Source: DASSZN01 sp035702805 (GTDB lineage: Bacteria > Chloroflexota > Chloroflexia > Thermomicrobiales > Thermomicrobiaceae). Taken from it: a DNA stretch of 22,201 nucleotides. The position numbers and the translations under genes are program-made. The DNA lies in assembly GCA_035702805.1 (NCBI GenBank), contig DASSZN010000376.1:1-22201 (forward strand), given 5' to 3'. The notes beneath the pieces are model-generated. The model was not told the DNA's origin and ran no database searches. It was given only the letters and a program-made list of their open reading frames with translations. Shown here piece after piece: positions 1 through 8,781 of the stretch (positions within the stretch are counted from its first letter, which is position 1; each line of letters begins with the position of its first letter).

Positions 1-1427
1 GGCTGCTGGGGGATGCGCCCGATGGCTCGACGGCGGCGGGGCTGCGGGCGCTGCTGCGCGACCCGCGAGGGCTGGCCATCGGCGCCGGCATCGGGGCCCT
101 GATCTGGGTAGCCCTCTATACCAGCCTGTTCAGCAACATGATGGGCCTGCTCAGCGGCTCGATCGGCTCGCTGGGCTACTGGCTCGGCCAGCAGCCGGTC
201 CAGCGCGGCGAGCAGCCCTGGTTCTACTACCTACTGCTCATGCCCCAGTACGAGTTCGTGGCGGTCGCGCTCTTCCCGATCGCGACCGGATGGACCGCCT
301 GGAGCGGCTGGCGTGCCTGGCGCGACCGCGTGGCGCCGCCGCGCCGGGTCTACGTGCGGGGCTTCCTGGTGGTCTGGTCGCTGGTGATGCTGGGCGTCCT
401 GTCCTGGGGCGGGGAGAAGATGCCCTGGCTGACGATCCACATCGCGCTGCCGATGATCCTGCTGGCGGCAGCCGTGCTGGGGGAGGCCATCGAGCGCGTG
501 GAGCGGGGCTGGGCCGACTGGAGCGTGGCCCGGCGCGGCGAGGTGGTGGGGGTCGGTGCCGGGGTGATCGGGCTGGCGGCGGCCGGATTCCTGGTGATGG
601 CCTGGGCCAGCGCCGGCCCCTACGTCACCATCGGCCAGACGCTCGCCCGCACCGTACGGCCGTTCGCGGCCGCGCACTGGTGGCTGGTCTACCTGCCCTG
701 GCTGGGGCTGGTCGCGCTGCTCGTCTGGGCGGTGCGGCGGCTCGACGCGCGGCGCACGCTGGCGGTACTGGCCATCGCGGGCACGCTGGCAATGGCATTC
801 GCCGAGATCCACGCCGGCTGGCGCATGACCTACACCCAGGGGGACGTGCCGCTCGACATGCTGATCTACGTCCAGACCTCGCCGTACGTGCCGCAGCTGA
901 CGAACGAGCTGACCCAGCTGTCCCAGGAGACGACCGGTGGGATGGGGCTGAGCATCTGGTACGACGCCGCGACGCAGTGGCCGTTCAACTGGTACCTGCG
1001 CAACTTCCCCAACCGACGCTACTTCGGCACCACGCTGAGTAGCCCGCCGAACGCCGCCGTCGTGCTGGTCTCAGAGGACTACCTGACCCCGGCGATGGAG
1101 CAGCAACTCTCGGACTACACCTACCAGCAGTATCCGATGCGCTGGTGGTTCCCCGAGGAGCAGACCTACCGCCGGTTCGCCTACGCGCCGGACCTCAACA
1201 ACCCGTCGCGCCAGAACTACCAGGACTCGCGCCAGCCGCCCTTCACCCTGCTGGAAGTCCTCGGTAGCGTCTGGCACAGCATCTGGGCGATGCGCCAGCC
1301 CAACGAGCAGGGCAAGATCTTCCGGCTGGTGGCCTACCGCGAGCTACCCGCACCGGTCGGCGATTACTGGTTCCGCGTCTACATCCGCAAGGACCTGGTC
1401 ACGCAGTGGAACGGCATCCGCTACTGA
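1..1427 (+). CDS. Agl23-like (TIGR03663-type) multi-pass membrane protein, C-terminal part
   Basis: The frame is open from the window edge (first full codon at base 3), so the 5' end is missing; the ATG at 138 is internal. About 474 residues are visible. They hold several hydrophobic segments with glycosyltransferase/flippase-associated family hallmarks: a GYWLGQQPVQRG-like loop, then QPWFYYLLLMPQYEF, then LSWGGEKMPWLTIHIALPM. These are typical of the TIGR03663 or 'flippase activity-associated protein Agl23' family of Chloroflexota and archaea. A soluble C-terminal domain follows the last membrane segment and contains WPFNWYLRNFPN. The family is thought to act in lipid-linked sugar transfer at the membrane, but its exact reaction is not established. 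The next gene follows closely in the same direction and carries a related C-terminal domain, so the two probably form an operon. The family assignment is by recognition of motifs. Confidence 0.85.
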   Translation, partial: LLGDAPDGSTAAGLRALLRDPRGLAIGAGIGALIWVALYTSLFSNMMGLLSGSIGSLGYWLGQQPVQRGEQPWFYYLLLMPQYEFVAVALFPIATGWTAWSGWRAWRDRVAPPRRVYVRGFLVVWSLVMLGVLSWGGEKMPWLTIHIALPMILLAAAVLGEAIERVERGWADWSVARRGEVVGVGAGVIGLAAAGFLVMAWASAGPYVTIGQTLARTVRPFAAAHWWLVYLPWLGLVALLVWAVRRLDARRTLAVLAIAGTLAMAFAEIHAGWRMTYTQGDVPLDMLIYVQTSPYVPQLTNELTQLSQETTGGMGLSIWYDAATQWPFNWYLRNFPNRRYFGTTLSSPPNAAVVLVSEDYLTPAMEQQLSDYTYQQYPMRWWFPEEQTYRRFAYAPDLNNPSRQNYQDSRQPPFTLLEVLGSVWHSIWAMRQPNEQGKIFRLVAYRELPAPVGDYWFRVYIRKDLVTQWNGIRY

Positions 1428-1474
1428 GCGGGCACGCCGACACGGCGCGATACGATGAGGAGAGAGTCGATCCC

Positions 1475-3364
1475 GTGCTGCACCCGGCTCCCGCCTATGA
1501 ACCACTCGAGTCGCCGCCCGAGTCCCTACTGGACCGGCGCGTCGACGTCACCCGCATCCCGGCCACGGCGCTCGCCTGGACCGGCGTCCTCGCGCTCGCC
1601 GCGCTGAGCCGGCTCGTCCAGTGGGGCGCGTGGCCGCTGAGCACGAGCGAGGCGCGGGCGGCATCCGACGGGCTGGCGCTCCTCCAGAACGGCGCGGCGG
1701 CAGCGACCTCGTGGGCGCGGCCGCTCCAGACCGAACTGGTCGGGCTGTCGCTCTTCTTCTTCGGACCGGGCGACGGCGCGGTGCGCGTGGTGCCGGCGGT
1801 CGCGGGGCTGGCGACGGTCCTGCTGATCCTCGGGCTGCGCCGTTGGGTCGGGCCGAACGTTGCGCTCGCGGCCGGCCTCCTGGCAGCGGTCTCGCCGACG
1901 ATGACCCAGGTGTCACGACGGGCCGACGCCGGGGCGCTGCTGACCCTGGCATCGCTCGGGCTGCTCCTCCTGCTCCTGCGCTATCTCTCGACGCCCGGCC
2001 CCGGAATCGCGGCCGCCGTCGGGGTCGTCGTCTCACTGCTGGTGCTGTGCAGCCCGCTCGGCTGGATCGCGCTGCCGCTGGTCGCGATAGCCGCCTGGCT
2101 GCTGGCCGACGAGCGCCACGTCCGGTCGGTCGACCTGGCGCCGGCCGCACTCGGACTAGTCGTCACGCTCGTCGTGCTGGGCACGGCGCTGCTCACCCGT
2201 CCCGCCGGCCTCGCCGACTTCTTCGCGGCGAGCCTGCGGGTGCTCTGGGACAACTACCTCAGTACGGCCGGCGCCGCCTGGCAGATGACGCCGTTCCAGT
2301 TGGTCATCGACGAGTTCTTGCCGGTCATCCTGGCCATCGCGGCGGTCGTGGCCGTCGCTCTTCGCCGCGACCGTGAGGCCGACGCGCCGGTCCGTGAGAC
2401 GCGCGGGTTGCTCGCCTGGGCCATCCTCGCGACCGTCGTGGCGACCATCTTCGGCGGCAAGGACCTGCCGCTCTATGCCTTCGCGGCGCTGCCCTGGGTG
2501 TTGCTGGGCGGCGTCGGCCTCGCGATGCTGATGGGGGCGGTGGGACAGCGCAGCCTGACGCGCTGGCAGCCCGTGGCGTTCGTGGTCGTCGTATTCCTGG
2601 CGCTCTCGGCGTTCGTCGACACGCTCGGCCTCCTCACGTCTCCGCCGCTAGACAGCGCGATCGCCTGGATCCTGACCGGCGCGATCTTCGTGCTGCTGGT
2701 GGTGCTGCCGCTCGTTGGCCTCAGTCTGTGGCTGGCCAACCGCCTCGAGCAGCCGGCACTACCGCTCCTCGGCCTTCTCGGCGTCCTGCTGCTCCTGGTG
2801 ATGACGTCGCACTCGACCTTCCTGCTCGGCACCACCAACGTCCAGCGGCCCGGCGAGCCGTTGAACGTCGGCAGTACCTCTCCGGCCGTCACCGACCTCG
2901 TCGGACGCATCGGACGCCTCAGCGCGGACATGACCACCTTCAACCAGACCCCGCAGGACCCGGCCGGCGGTCACGGCCTCACCATCGTCGTCGATCAGGC
3001 GATCGCCCAGCCGTTCGCCTGGTATTTCCGTGCGTACCCGAACCTGACCGTCGTCTCGAGCGCGAGCGCCCCGGTAATCGCCCGCACGACCGAGGTGATC
3101 ATCGTCCGGCCGGACCACCTCAAGGCGCTGGAGCCGACCACCGGCTACGTGGCCCGCTCGTACGCCATGACGCTGACAGCGCCGGCGAGCCTGGAGTCGC
3201 CGAACTGGCAGACCCTGCTGCCGTCGCTCGTCAATCCGAGCCAGATCCGCCAGTTTGGGAGCTTTATGATGGGCCGCCAGGTGACGACGCCGCCGGCACC
3301 CCAGACCTTCGACCTGGTCCTGCGGTCTGATCTGGCCCAGAAGATGTTCGGGCCGGGGACGTAG
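1475..3364 (+). CDS. Multi-pass membrane protein, diverged Agl23/glycosyltransferase-39-like paralogue
   Basis: About 629 residues: a short hydrophilic N-terminus, roughly ten or more hydrophobic segments across the first two thirds, and a soluble C-terminal domain. The N-terminal half looks like a glycosyltransferase-39/PMT-type membrane fold, with an early GAWPLSTSEARAA segment in place of the acidic loop expected there. The C-terminal domain resembles that of the preceding gene: a TSP..xxL...LS stretch, then GGHGLTIVVDQAIAQPFAWYF.AYPN, and a final DLVLRSDL. I choose GTG 1475 because a purine-rich ribosome site (GAGGAGAGAG, 1457-1466) lies 8 bases before it. An ATG at 1406 would add 23 residues and overlap the upstream gene by 22 bases. 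Its substrate is unknown; co-location suggests it works with, or is a duplicate of, its neighbour. Confidence 0.8.
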   Translation: MLHPAPAYEPLESPPESLLDRRVDVTRIPATALAWTGVLALAALSRLVQWGAWPLSTSEARAASDGLALLQNGAAAATSWARPLQTELVGLSLFFFGPGDGAVRVVPAVAGLATVLLILGLRRWVGPNVALAAGLLAAVSPTMTQVSRRADAGALLTLASLGLLLLLLRYLSTPGPGIAAAVGVVVSLLVLCSPLGWIALPLVAIAAWLLADERHVRSVDLAPAALGLVVTLVVLGTALLTRPAGLADFFAASLRVLWDNYLSTAGAAWQMTPFQLVIDEFLPVILAIAAVVAVALRRDREADAPVRETRGLLAWAILATVVATIFGGKDLPLYAFAALPWVLLGGVGLAMLMGAVGQRSLTRWQPVAFVVVVFLALSAFVDTLGLLTSPPLDSAIAWILTGAIFVLLVVLPLVGLSLWLANRLEQPALPLLGLLGVLLLLVMTSHSTFLLGTTNVQRPGEPLNVGSTSPAVTDLVGRIGRLSADMTTFNQTPQDPAGGHGLTIVVDQAIAQPFAWYFRAYPNLTVVSSASAPVIARTTEVIIVRPDHLKALEPTTGYVARSYAMTLTAPASLESPNWQTLLPSLVNPSQIRQFGSFMMGRQVTTPPAPQTFDLVLRSDLAQKMFGPGT

Positions 3365-3422
3365 AGGGCGATGACAGACAATGGTCTGGTCTGCGCGCGA
3401 CGACGCGAGTTCGGCACAGGCC

Positions 3423-3438
3423 ACCGAGCGCTCTCGGT
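3423..3438. terminator. Small hairpin after the membrane-protein gene
   Basis: ACCGAG and CTCGGT form a perfect 6-bp stem with a 4-base loop about 60 bases downstream of the stop at 3364. There is no T-run, so it is only a candidate terminator or transcript-end stabiliser. Confidence 0.3.
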
Positions 3439-3670
3439 CAACTGACAGAGGGTGCCGACGCGTGCGCGAGCCGGTTGAGATCCTCGCGCGGGTCCCGACC
3501 GTCACGAGCATGCCCCGGACCGGGCCTTTGTCGGGCTATTCGCCGCCCAGGGGACGCTCCCGCTCTATGCGCGCTACAGATTCCGCGACCACTCGCCCGC
3601 GATGACGGGTGTCTTTCGGGCAACGCCGGTCGAGTTCCCGAGCACACCAAAGTGACGCTGGCTGCGACAT

Positions 3671-3706
3671 GGCCCACCGGGACGACGAAAGGCGGGCCGG
3701 TGGGCC
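3671..3706. terminator. Hairpin between convergent genes, candidate bidirectional terminator
   Basis: GGCCCACCGG (3671-3680) pairs perfectly with CCGGTGGGCC (3697-3706) around a 16-base loop. It lies 25 bases beyond the stop of the minus-strand response regulator and downstream of the plus-strand membrane gene, where a shared terminator would be expected. No T-tract flanks it on either strand, which is common in GC-rich genomes but leaves the call uncertain. Confidence 0.45.
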
Positions 3707-3731
3707 GCCTCTCCGAAGGGGCGAAACGTGC

Positions 3732-4133
3732 TCAGTCGTTGGCGGACCAGCTCGGGCCGTCAGGCGCGCGATGGAGGAGCGTGTCGATCGTCTCGAAGAA
3801 CTCGTCGAGGTCGAACGGTTTCTGCAGGCAGGCATCCGCACCCACCGCCGACGCCTGCGCGCGGGCGCCCGGGTGCGCCGACACCATGAGTGTCGCCGCC
3901 CGGTGCCGCTCACGGACGCGCCGCACCAGCTCGGAGCCCAGCCCATCGGGAAGCACGTAGTCCGCAACCACCAGATCCGGCTCGTCGTGACCGATGATCG
4001 ACAGGGCCTCCGTCAGGGTCGGAGCGGTGCGCACCGCGAACCCGGCATCGCCCAGCGCCCACGTAATCACCTCGGCAATTGACGGGTCATCCTCGACCAC
4101 CAGGATACGCTGTGTTGCCGCTTGAACAGCCAT
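3732..4133 (-). CDS. Single-domain (receiver-only) response regulator
   Basis: The protein has 133 residues and consists almost entirely of one CheY-like receiver domain. The acidic pocket is E14/D15/D16, the phospho-acceptor is D58 (in DLVVADYVLP), the switch Ser is S85 (in LMVSAH) and the conserved Lys is K105 (in LQKPF). No DNA-binding or enzymatic output domain follows; the chain ends about 15 residues after the receiver. The ATG at 4133 sits right before the receiver fold. The same frame stays open far upstream (to 4928), but that stretch lies antisense to the OmpR-type regulator and has no domain. The gene is divergent from the two-component pair at 4344-6610, so it may be phosphorylated by that kinase or compete in the same relay; this is inference. 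Confidence 0.88.
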   Translation of the reverse strand: MAVQAATQRILVVEDDPSIAEVITWALGDAGFAVRTAPTLTEALSIIGHDEPDLVVADYVLPDGLGSELVRRVRERHRAATLMVSAHPGARAQASAVGADACLQKPFDLDEFFETIDTLLHRAPDGPSWSAND

Positions 4134-4343
4134 ATTCGACCACGCTATCTGAGTCACTGTCGGCGCCAAAATCACCGGGTGCGGCGCCCCTCTGCCCCAA
4201 GCTGCCGCGCGCGATGATCGAATCGCTCGTCGATCGTCATATAGCAGGTTGCGTGCCAGTGGCGTCCTCTCGTACGTACGAGCGGTTCGACTGGGGTATA
4301 CTTCGGCTCGCCGAGTCGCCAGCACCGGGAATGGGACGACGTC
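4134..4343. promoter_or_regulatory. Divergent promoter region between two response-regulator genes
   Basis: A good -10 box for the rightward gene is TATACT at 4297-4302, about 42 bases before its GTG start. No matching -35 is seen; instead a perfect 10-bp palindrome, CGTACGTACG (4271-4280), covers the -35 position. A second inverted repeat, GATCGA-8-TCGATC, lies at 4216-4235. On the minus strand TGCTATATG (4246 to 4238) could be an extended -10 for the leftward gene. The palindromes are candidate operators, possibly for autoregulation. No site has been matched to a known regulator. Confidence 0.4.
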
Positions 4344-5036
<693 letters not shown>

Positions 5037-5101
5037 CGAGACCCTGACCGGCGTCCGTCTCCGGACGACGTCGTCTCCCGGGCACCAGGGGGTGCTGCGC
5101 C

Positions 5102-6610
5102 ATGTTCAAGAGCCTGCGCGCGCGGCTCTTCCTGTCACATCTGGTAGTGATCGGCCTGGTCTTCATCCTGACCGCGGTGGCGGCCTTCGTGCCGCTGCGC
5201 CGGGCGCAGGACCGGCTCGAGGTGCGTCGCCTCCAGGGCCTCGCCACCCCGCTGGTCGTCCAGACCGGCCTGATCGCCCGCCGCGAGCCGCTGAACCCGG
5301 GCCTCCTCTACGAGCTGCTCGACCTCCAGGCCTTCCGGCTCGGGACCCGGCTGGTGCTCTTCAGCGCGACGGGCGTCGTCATCCACGATACGTCGCCGAC
5401 CGCGACGATCAGCCCGACCCTCGTCAACGAGCTCAAGCCACACCTGGCCCACCTGGCCGCGGCCGAGGTGCAGGCGGCGCGGAGCGGACGGCTGCCCACG
5501 GCAACCCCCACCCAGTACTTCGGCGTCCGCGACGGGGAGCGGATCGTGCTGGCGGCGGTGCCACTGACGACCGACCGCGTGATGGCGATCATTGCCCCCG
5601 TCCAGACCGTGCCCCTGCTGAGAGAGATCGTCCTCCCGCTCACGCTGGCGTCCCTCGTCGGACTGCTCGGCGCGGTAATCGCGACGGTCTTCCTCAGCCG
5701 CTCGATTGCCCGGCCGATCTCGCGGCTGACTGATGCGGCAGACGCCGTGGCGGCCGGGGACCTCGCGCGTCGGGTGCCGGGCGAGGGCAGCGACGAGGTC
5801 GGGCGGCTGGTGCGCAGCTTCAACGCCATGGTCGGACGGCTGCAGGGCGCCTACGAGAGCCAGCGGCAGCTCCTGGCGAACATCGCCCACGAGCTGCGCA
5901 CACCCCTCACGTCAATCCAGGGCTACGCCGAGGCGCTGCGCGACGACGTGCTGCCGGACCAGGCGGGCCGGGACGAGGCGCTGCAGACGATCAGCGACGA
6001 GGCGGACCGCGTGAACGCCCTCGTCGTCCAGATCCTGCAGCTGTCGCGGCTCGAGTCCGGTCAGGCCGAGCCCCATCCGACGCGCCTCGACCTCGGCCAG
6101 GTCGTCGAGCGCGTCGTGCGCCGCCACCGCGTGGAGGCCGACGCGCGCGGCGTAGCGCTGGGCGCCGCTATCGTCGACGGGCAGCTGATACTCGCCGACG
6201 AGGGGCTGATCGACCAGGCCATCGACAACCTGGTCCGCAACGCCATCCAGCACACGCCGTCCGGGGGCAAGGTGTCGATCTCGGCGAGCCCCGCGCTCGA
6301 CGCCGGCCTGGGGCACCCGCGCCTGCGCATCCGCGTGGCCGACACCGGCCGCGGCATTCCGGCCGACCAGATTCCCCGTATCTTCGAGCGGTTTCACCGC
6401 GGCGCCGCCGACCGGACGGACGGTGGCGGGCCGACCGGATTCGGGCTCGGGCTGTCCATCGTGCGCGAGATCGTGGTCGCCCACGGCGGCAACGTCGGAG
6501 TCGAGAGCCAGCCGGGTGTCGGCACGACGTTCATCATCGACCTGCCGCTGGCCGACGGGACCGAACTCGTCAAGGTCGGCACGACAGTTGCCGCGGAGCG
6601 GGACCGCTGA
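5102..6610 (+). CDS. Membrane sensor histidine kinase (HAMP-HisKA-HATPase)
   Basis: A 502-residue kinase. A first membrane helix is at about 13-32, followed by an extracytoplasmic sensor region of about 140 residues (33-174) and a second helix at about 176-198. HAMP (about 199-250) begins SRSIARPISRL. The HisKA dimerisation domain has the phospho-acceptor H263 in ANIAHELRTPLTS. The ATPase domain has the N box around N376-N380 (DNLVRNAIQHTP), the G1 box DTGRGIP (414-420), the F box IFERFHRG and the G2 box GFGLGLSIV (447-455). All catalytic motifs are intact. ATG 5102 is used. It is the expected cognate kinase of the regulator ending 65 bases upstream. The sensor domain is not recognised as a named ligand-binding type, so the signal is unknown. 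Confidence 0.95.
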   Translation: MFKSLRARLFLSHLVVIGLVFILTAVAAFVPLRRAQDRLEVRRLQGLATPLVVQTGLIARREPLNPGLLYELLDLQAFRLGTRLVLFSATGVVIHDTSPTATISPTLVNELKPHLAHLAAAEVQAARSGRLPTATPTQYFGVRDGERIVLAAVPLTTDRVMAIIAPVQTVPLLREIVLPLTLASLVGLLGAVIATVFLSRSIARPISRLTDAADAVAAGDLARRVPGEGSDEVGRLVRSFNAMVGRLQGAYESQRQLLANIAHELRTPLTSIQGYAEALRDDVLPDQAGRDEALQTISDEADRVNALVVQILQLSRLESGQAEPHPTRLDLGQVVERVVRRHRVEADARGVALGAAIVDGQLILADEGLIDQAIDNLVRNAIQHTPSGGKVSISASPALDAGLGHPRLRIRVADTGRGIPADQIPRIFERFHRGAADRTDGGGPTGFGLGLSIVREIVVAHGGNVGVESQPGVGTTFIIDLPLADGTELVKVGTTVAAERDR

Positions 6611-6731
6611 GTTCACGGCCGCGTGCGAACGGAGAATTGGCCGATTGAGGAGAACAGTGGCACGGGAACTGCCCGCGCAGCCGCGGTTTAGTCCTGTGGC
6701 CGGGTGAGACACAAGTACCGGCGACCGGCGT

Positions 6732-6760
6732 TTGACGCGCCCGATGGGCGCTGATACGAT
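6732..6760 (+). promoter_or_regulatory. Sigma-70-type promoter of dxs
   Basis: TTGACG (6732-6737) and TACGAT (6755-6760) are separated by exactly 17 bases, close to the consensus. The predicted transcript start is about 6767, leaving a leader of about 50 bases before ATG 6819. The same -35 hexamer and spacing occur before rpsP. Confidence 0.7.
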
Positions 6761-6773
6761 CACGTTTGACTCT

Positions 6774-6791
6774 CCCGCCGTGACCGGCGGG
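6774..6791 (+). promoter_or_regulatory. Hairpin in the dxs 5' leader
   Basis: CCCGCCG (6774-6780) pairs with CGGCGGG (6785-6791) around a 4-base loop. It lies only a few bases after the predicted transcript start and 15 bases before the ribosome site GGAGG (6806-6810). Its role, such as mRNA stabilisation or control of initiation, is not shown. Confidence 0.5.
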
Positions 6792-6818
6792 CTCAACACC
6801 GCCGTGGAGGACGAGCCC

Positions 6819-8705
6819 ATGCTTCTGGAGCGCATCAACGGCCCAGAGGATCTGAAAACCCTGTCGATCCCGGAGTTGGAGGCGCTGGCCAGCGAGATCC
6901 GCGAGACACTCGTCGACGTCGTCGTTGAGCAGACGGGCGGGCATTTCGCTTCCAATCTCGGCTCCGTGGAACTGACGCTCGCACTCCACTACACCTTCAA
7001 CTCACCGGAAGACAAGCTCGTCTGGGACGTCGGCCACCAGGGCTACCCGCACAAACTGGTGACCGGGCGCTTCGACCGCTTCGACACGATCCGCCAGGAG
7101 CACGGGCTGAGCGGCTTCCTCCAGCGCGAGGAGAACCCGCATGACCAGTTCGGCGCCGGGCACGCGTCGACCTCGATCTCGGCCGCGCTCGGGATGGCTG
7201 TGGCCGCCCGCCTGAAAGGGGAGCGCTTCCGCGCGGTGGCGATCATCGGTGACGGCGCGCTCACCGGCGGCATGGCGTACGAAGCGCTCAACAACGCGGG
7301 CGCGCTCCAGGTGCCGCTGACGGTGGTCCTCAACGACAACGAGATGTCGATCGCGCCCAACGTCGGTGCCCTGCCCAAGTACCTGAGCCGCATCCGCACC
7401 AACGAGCACTACAACCAGGCCAAGGCGGACGTCGAACGCATCCTGCAGCGCGTACCCCAGGGGGACTTCCTCCTCGACGTGGGCAAGCGCATGAAGGACG
7501 CGCTCAAAGAGGTCGTCTACCACACGATGATCTGGGAGGAACTCGGCTTCACCTACGTCGGGCCGGTCGACGGCCACAACATTCGCGACCTGATCGACAC
7601 CTTCCAGCAGGTACAGGAGATCGAGGGCCCGGTCTTCGTCCACGCGGTGACCGTCAAGGGCAAGGGCTACCAGCCGGCCGAGAAGGACCCCTTCAAGCAC
7701 CACAGCGCCTCGGTCAAGGTGCCGGGCGCCCCGCCGGGTCCGCCGAAGTACCAGGATGTCTTCGGCCAGACGCTCACGGAGCTCGCCCGCGACGACGACC
7801 GCATCGTCGCCATCACCGCCGCCATGCCCGACGGCACCGGGCTGCTGCCCTTCGCCAAGGAGCACCCGACGCGCTTCTTCGACGTCGGCATCGCCGAACA
7901 GCACGCGGTGACCTTCGCCGCCGGCCTGGCAACGCAGGGGATGCGGCCGGTCGCCGCCATCTACTCGACCTTCCTGCAGCGCGCCTACGACCAGATCGTC
8001 CACGACGTCTGCATCCAGAACCTGCCGGTCGTCTTCGCGATGGACCGCGCCGGCTTCGCCGGTGAGGACGGGCGCACCCACCACGGCGTCTTCGACTTCA
8101 GCTACCTGCGCTGTCTGCCCAACATGATGGTCATGGCGCCGAAGGACGAGGACGAGCTGCGGCACATGCTCAAGACCGCGATCGAGCACGAGAGCGGACC
8201 GATCGCGCTGCGCTACCCCCGCGGCTCCGGCGTGGGCGTGTCCATGCTCGGCGAGCCGCACGCGCTCCCGATCGGCCGCGGCGAGGTCCTGCGCGAGGGC
8301 GACGACCTGACGTTGATCGCCATCGGCGCCACCGTCCTGCCGGCCCTGCGCGCCGCCGAGATCCTCGCCGAGGAAGGGCTGCGCGCCACCGTCATCAACG
8401 CGCGCTTCGTCAAGCCGCTCGACGAGCAACTGATCCTCGCCGCGGTCCGGCACACGGGCAACGTCGTGACCGTCGAGGAGGCGGTGGTCGCCGGCGGCTT
8501 CGGCAGCGCCGTGCTCGAACTGCTGAGCCGCGAGGGGCTCTCCCTGCCGGCGCTCGAGATCGGCATCCCGGACCGCTTCTTCGACCACGCCTCGCAGGGC
8601 TCGCTGCGCAAGCAGGCCCGGATCGACGCCGAGAGCATCGCCGCGCGAGCCGCTGCCCTGGTGCGCGGCGAGTCGGTTGCCGCGGAACCGGTGGCCGCGG
8701 GGTAA
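6819..8705 (+). CDS. dxs: 1-deoxy-D-xylulose-5-phosphate synthase
   Basis: A 628-residue, full-length DXS, the thiamine-diphosphate enzyme that condenses pyruvate with glyceraldehyde 3-phosphate, the first step of the MEP isoprenoid pathway in the cytoplasm. Visible hallmarks are GGHFASNLG and VWDVGHQGYPHK near the N-terminus, the Mg/ThDP motif GDGALTGG (about 144-151) with a following NN pair, YVGPVDGHN, the transketolase pyrimidine-domain motif DVGIAEQHAVTFAAG, and DRAGFAGEDGRTHHG. ATG 6819 is chosen because GGAGG lies 8 bases before it and MLLERINGPEDLK matches usual DXS N-termini. A TTG at 6732 is also in frame, but it is the -35 box of the promoter and so cannot be the start of a transcript from it. 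rsmG follows after 76 bases. Confidence 0.97.
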   Translation: MLLERINGPEDLKTLSIPELEALASEIRETLVDVVVEQTGGHFASNLGSVELTLALHYTFNSPEDKLVWDVGHQGYPHKLVTGRFDRFDTIRQEHGLSGFLQREENPHDQFGAGHASTSISAALGMAVAARLKGERFRAVAIIGDGALTGGMAYEALNNAGALQVPLTVVLNDNEMSIAPNVGALPKYLSRIRTNEHYNQAKADVERILQRVPQGDFLLDVGKRMKDALKEVVYHTMIWEELGFTYVGPVDGHNIRDLIDTFQQVQEIEGPVFVHAVTVKGKGYQPAEKDPFKHHSASVKVPGAPPGPPKYQDVFGQTLTELARDDDRIVAITAAMPDGTGLLPFAKEHPTRFFDVGIAEQHAVTFAAGLATQGMRPVAAIYSTFLQRAYDQIVHDVCIQNLPVVFAMDRAGFAGEDGRTHHGVFDFSYLRCLPNMMVMAPKDEDELRHMLKTAIEHESGPIALRYPRGSGVGVSMLGEPHALPIGRGEVLREGDDLTLIAIGATVLPALRAAEILAEEGLRATVINARFVKPLDEQLILAAVRHTGNVVTVEEAVVAGGFGSAVLELLSREGLSLPALEIGIPDRFFDHASQGSLRKQARIDAESIAARAAALVRGESVAAEPVAAG

Positions 8706-8781
8706 CGCGGCCGGGCGGTGGCGGGTAGCCGACGGGATGGTGCATGGTCTCCGCCGCCCGCTGCGGCGAGTTGAGCCGGTG

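Larger units (their letters stand above)
3365..3731. other. 367-bp intergenic gap between convergent genes
   Basis: No convincing complete gene is present. The gap holds a weak hairpin just after the upstream stop (CAGAC-4-GTCTG, 3375-3388), a perfect 6-bp stem (ACCGAG/CTCGGT, 3423-3438), and a 10-bp stem near the other gene (3671-3706). Between them is an open frame without a good start codon (3479-3655, ending in TGA) with coding-like third-position bias, possibly a decayed gene end. Confidence 0.6.

Noticed and set aside
8677..8781. Longer N-terminus for RsmG starting inside dxs
   Set aside because: The added residues are Arg/Gly-rich and do not match the family; ATG 8782 gives the normal N-terminus.
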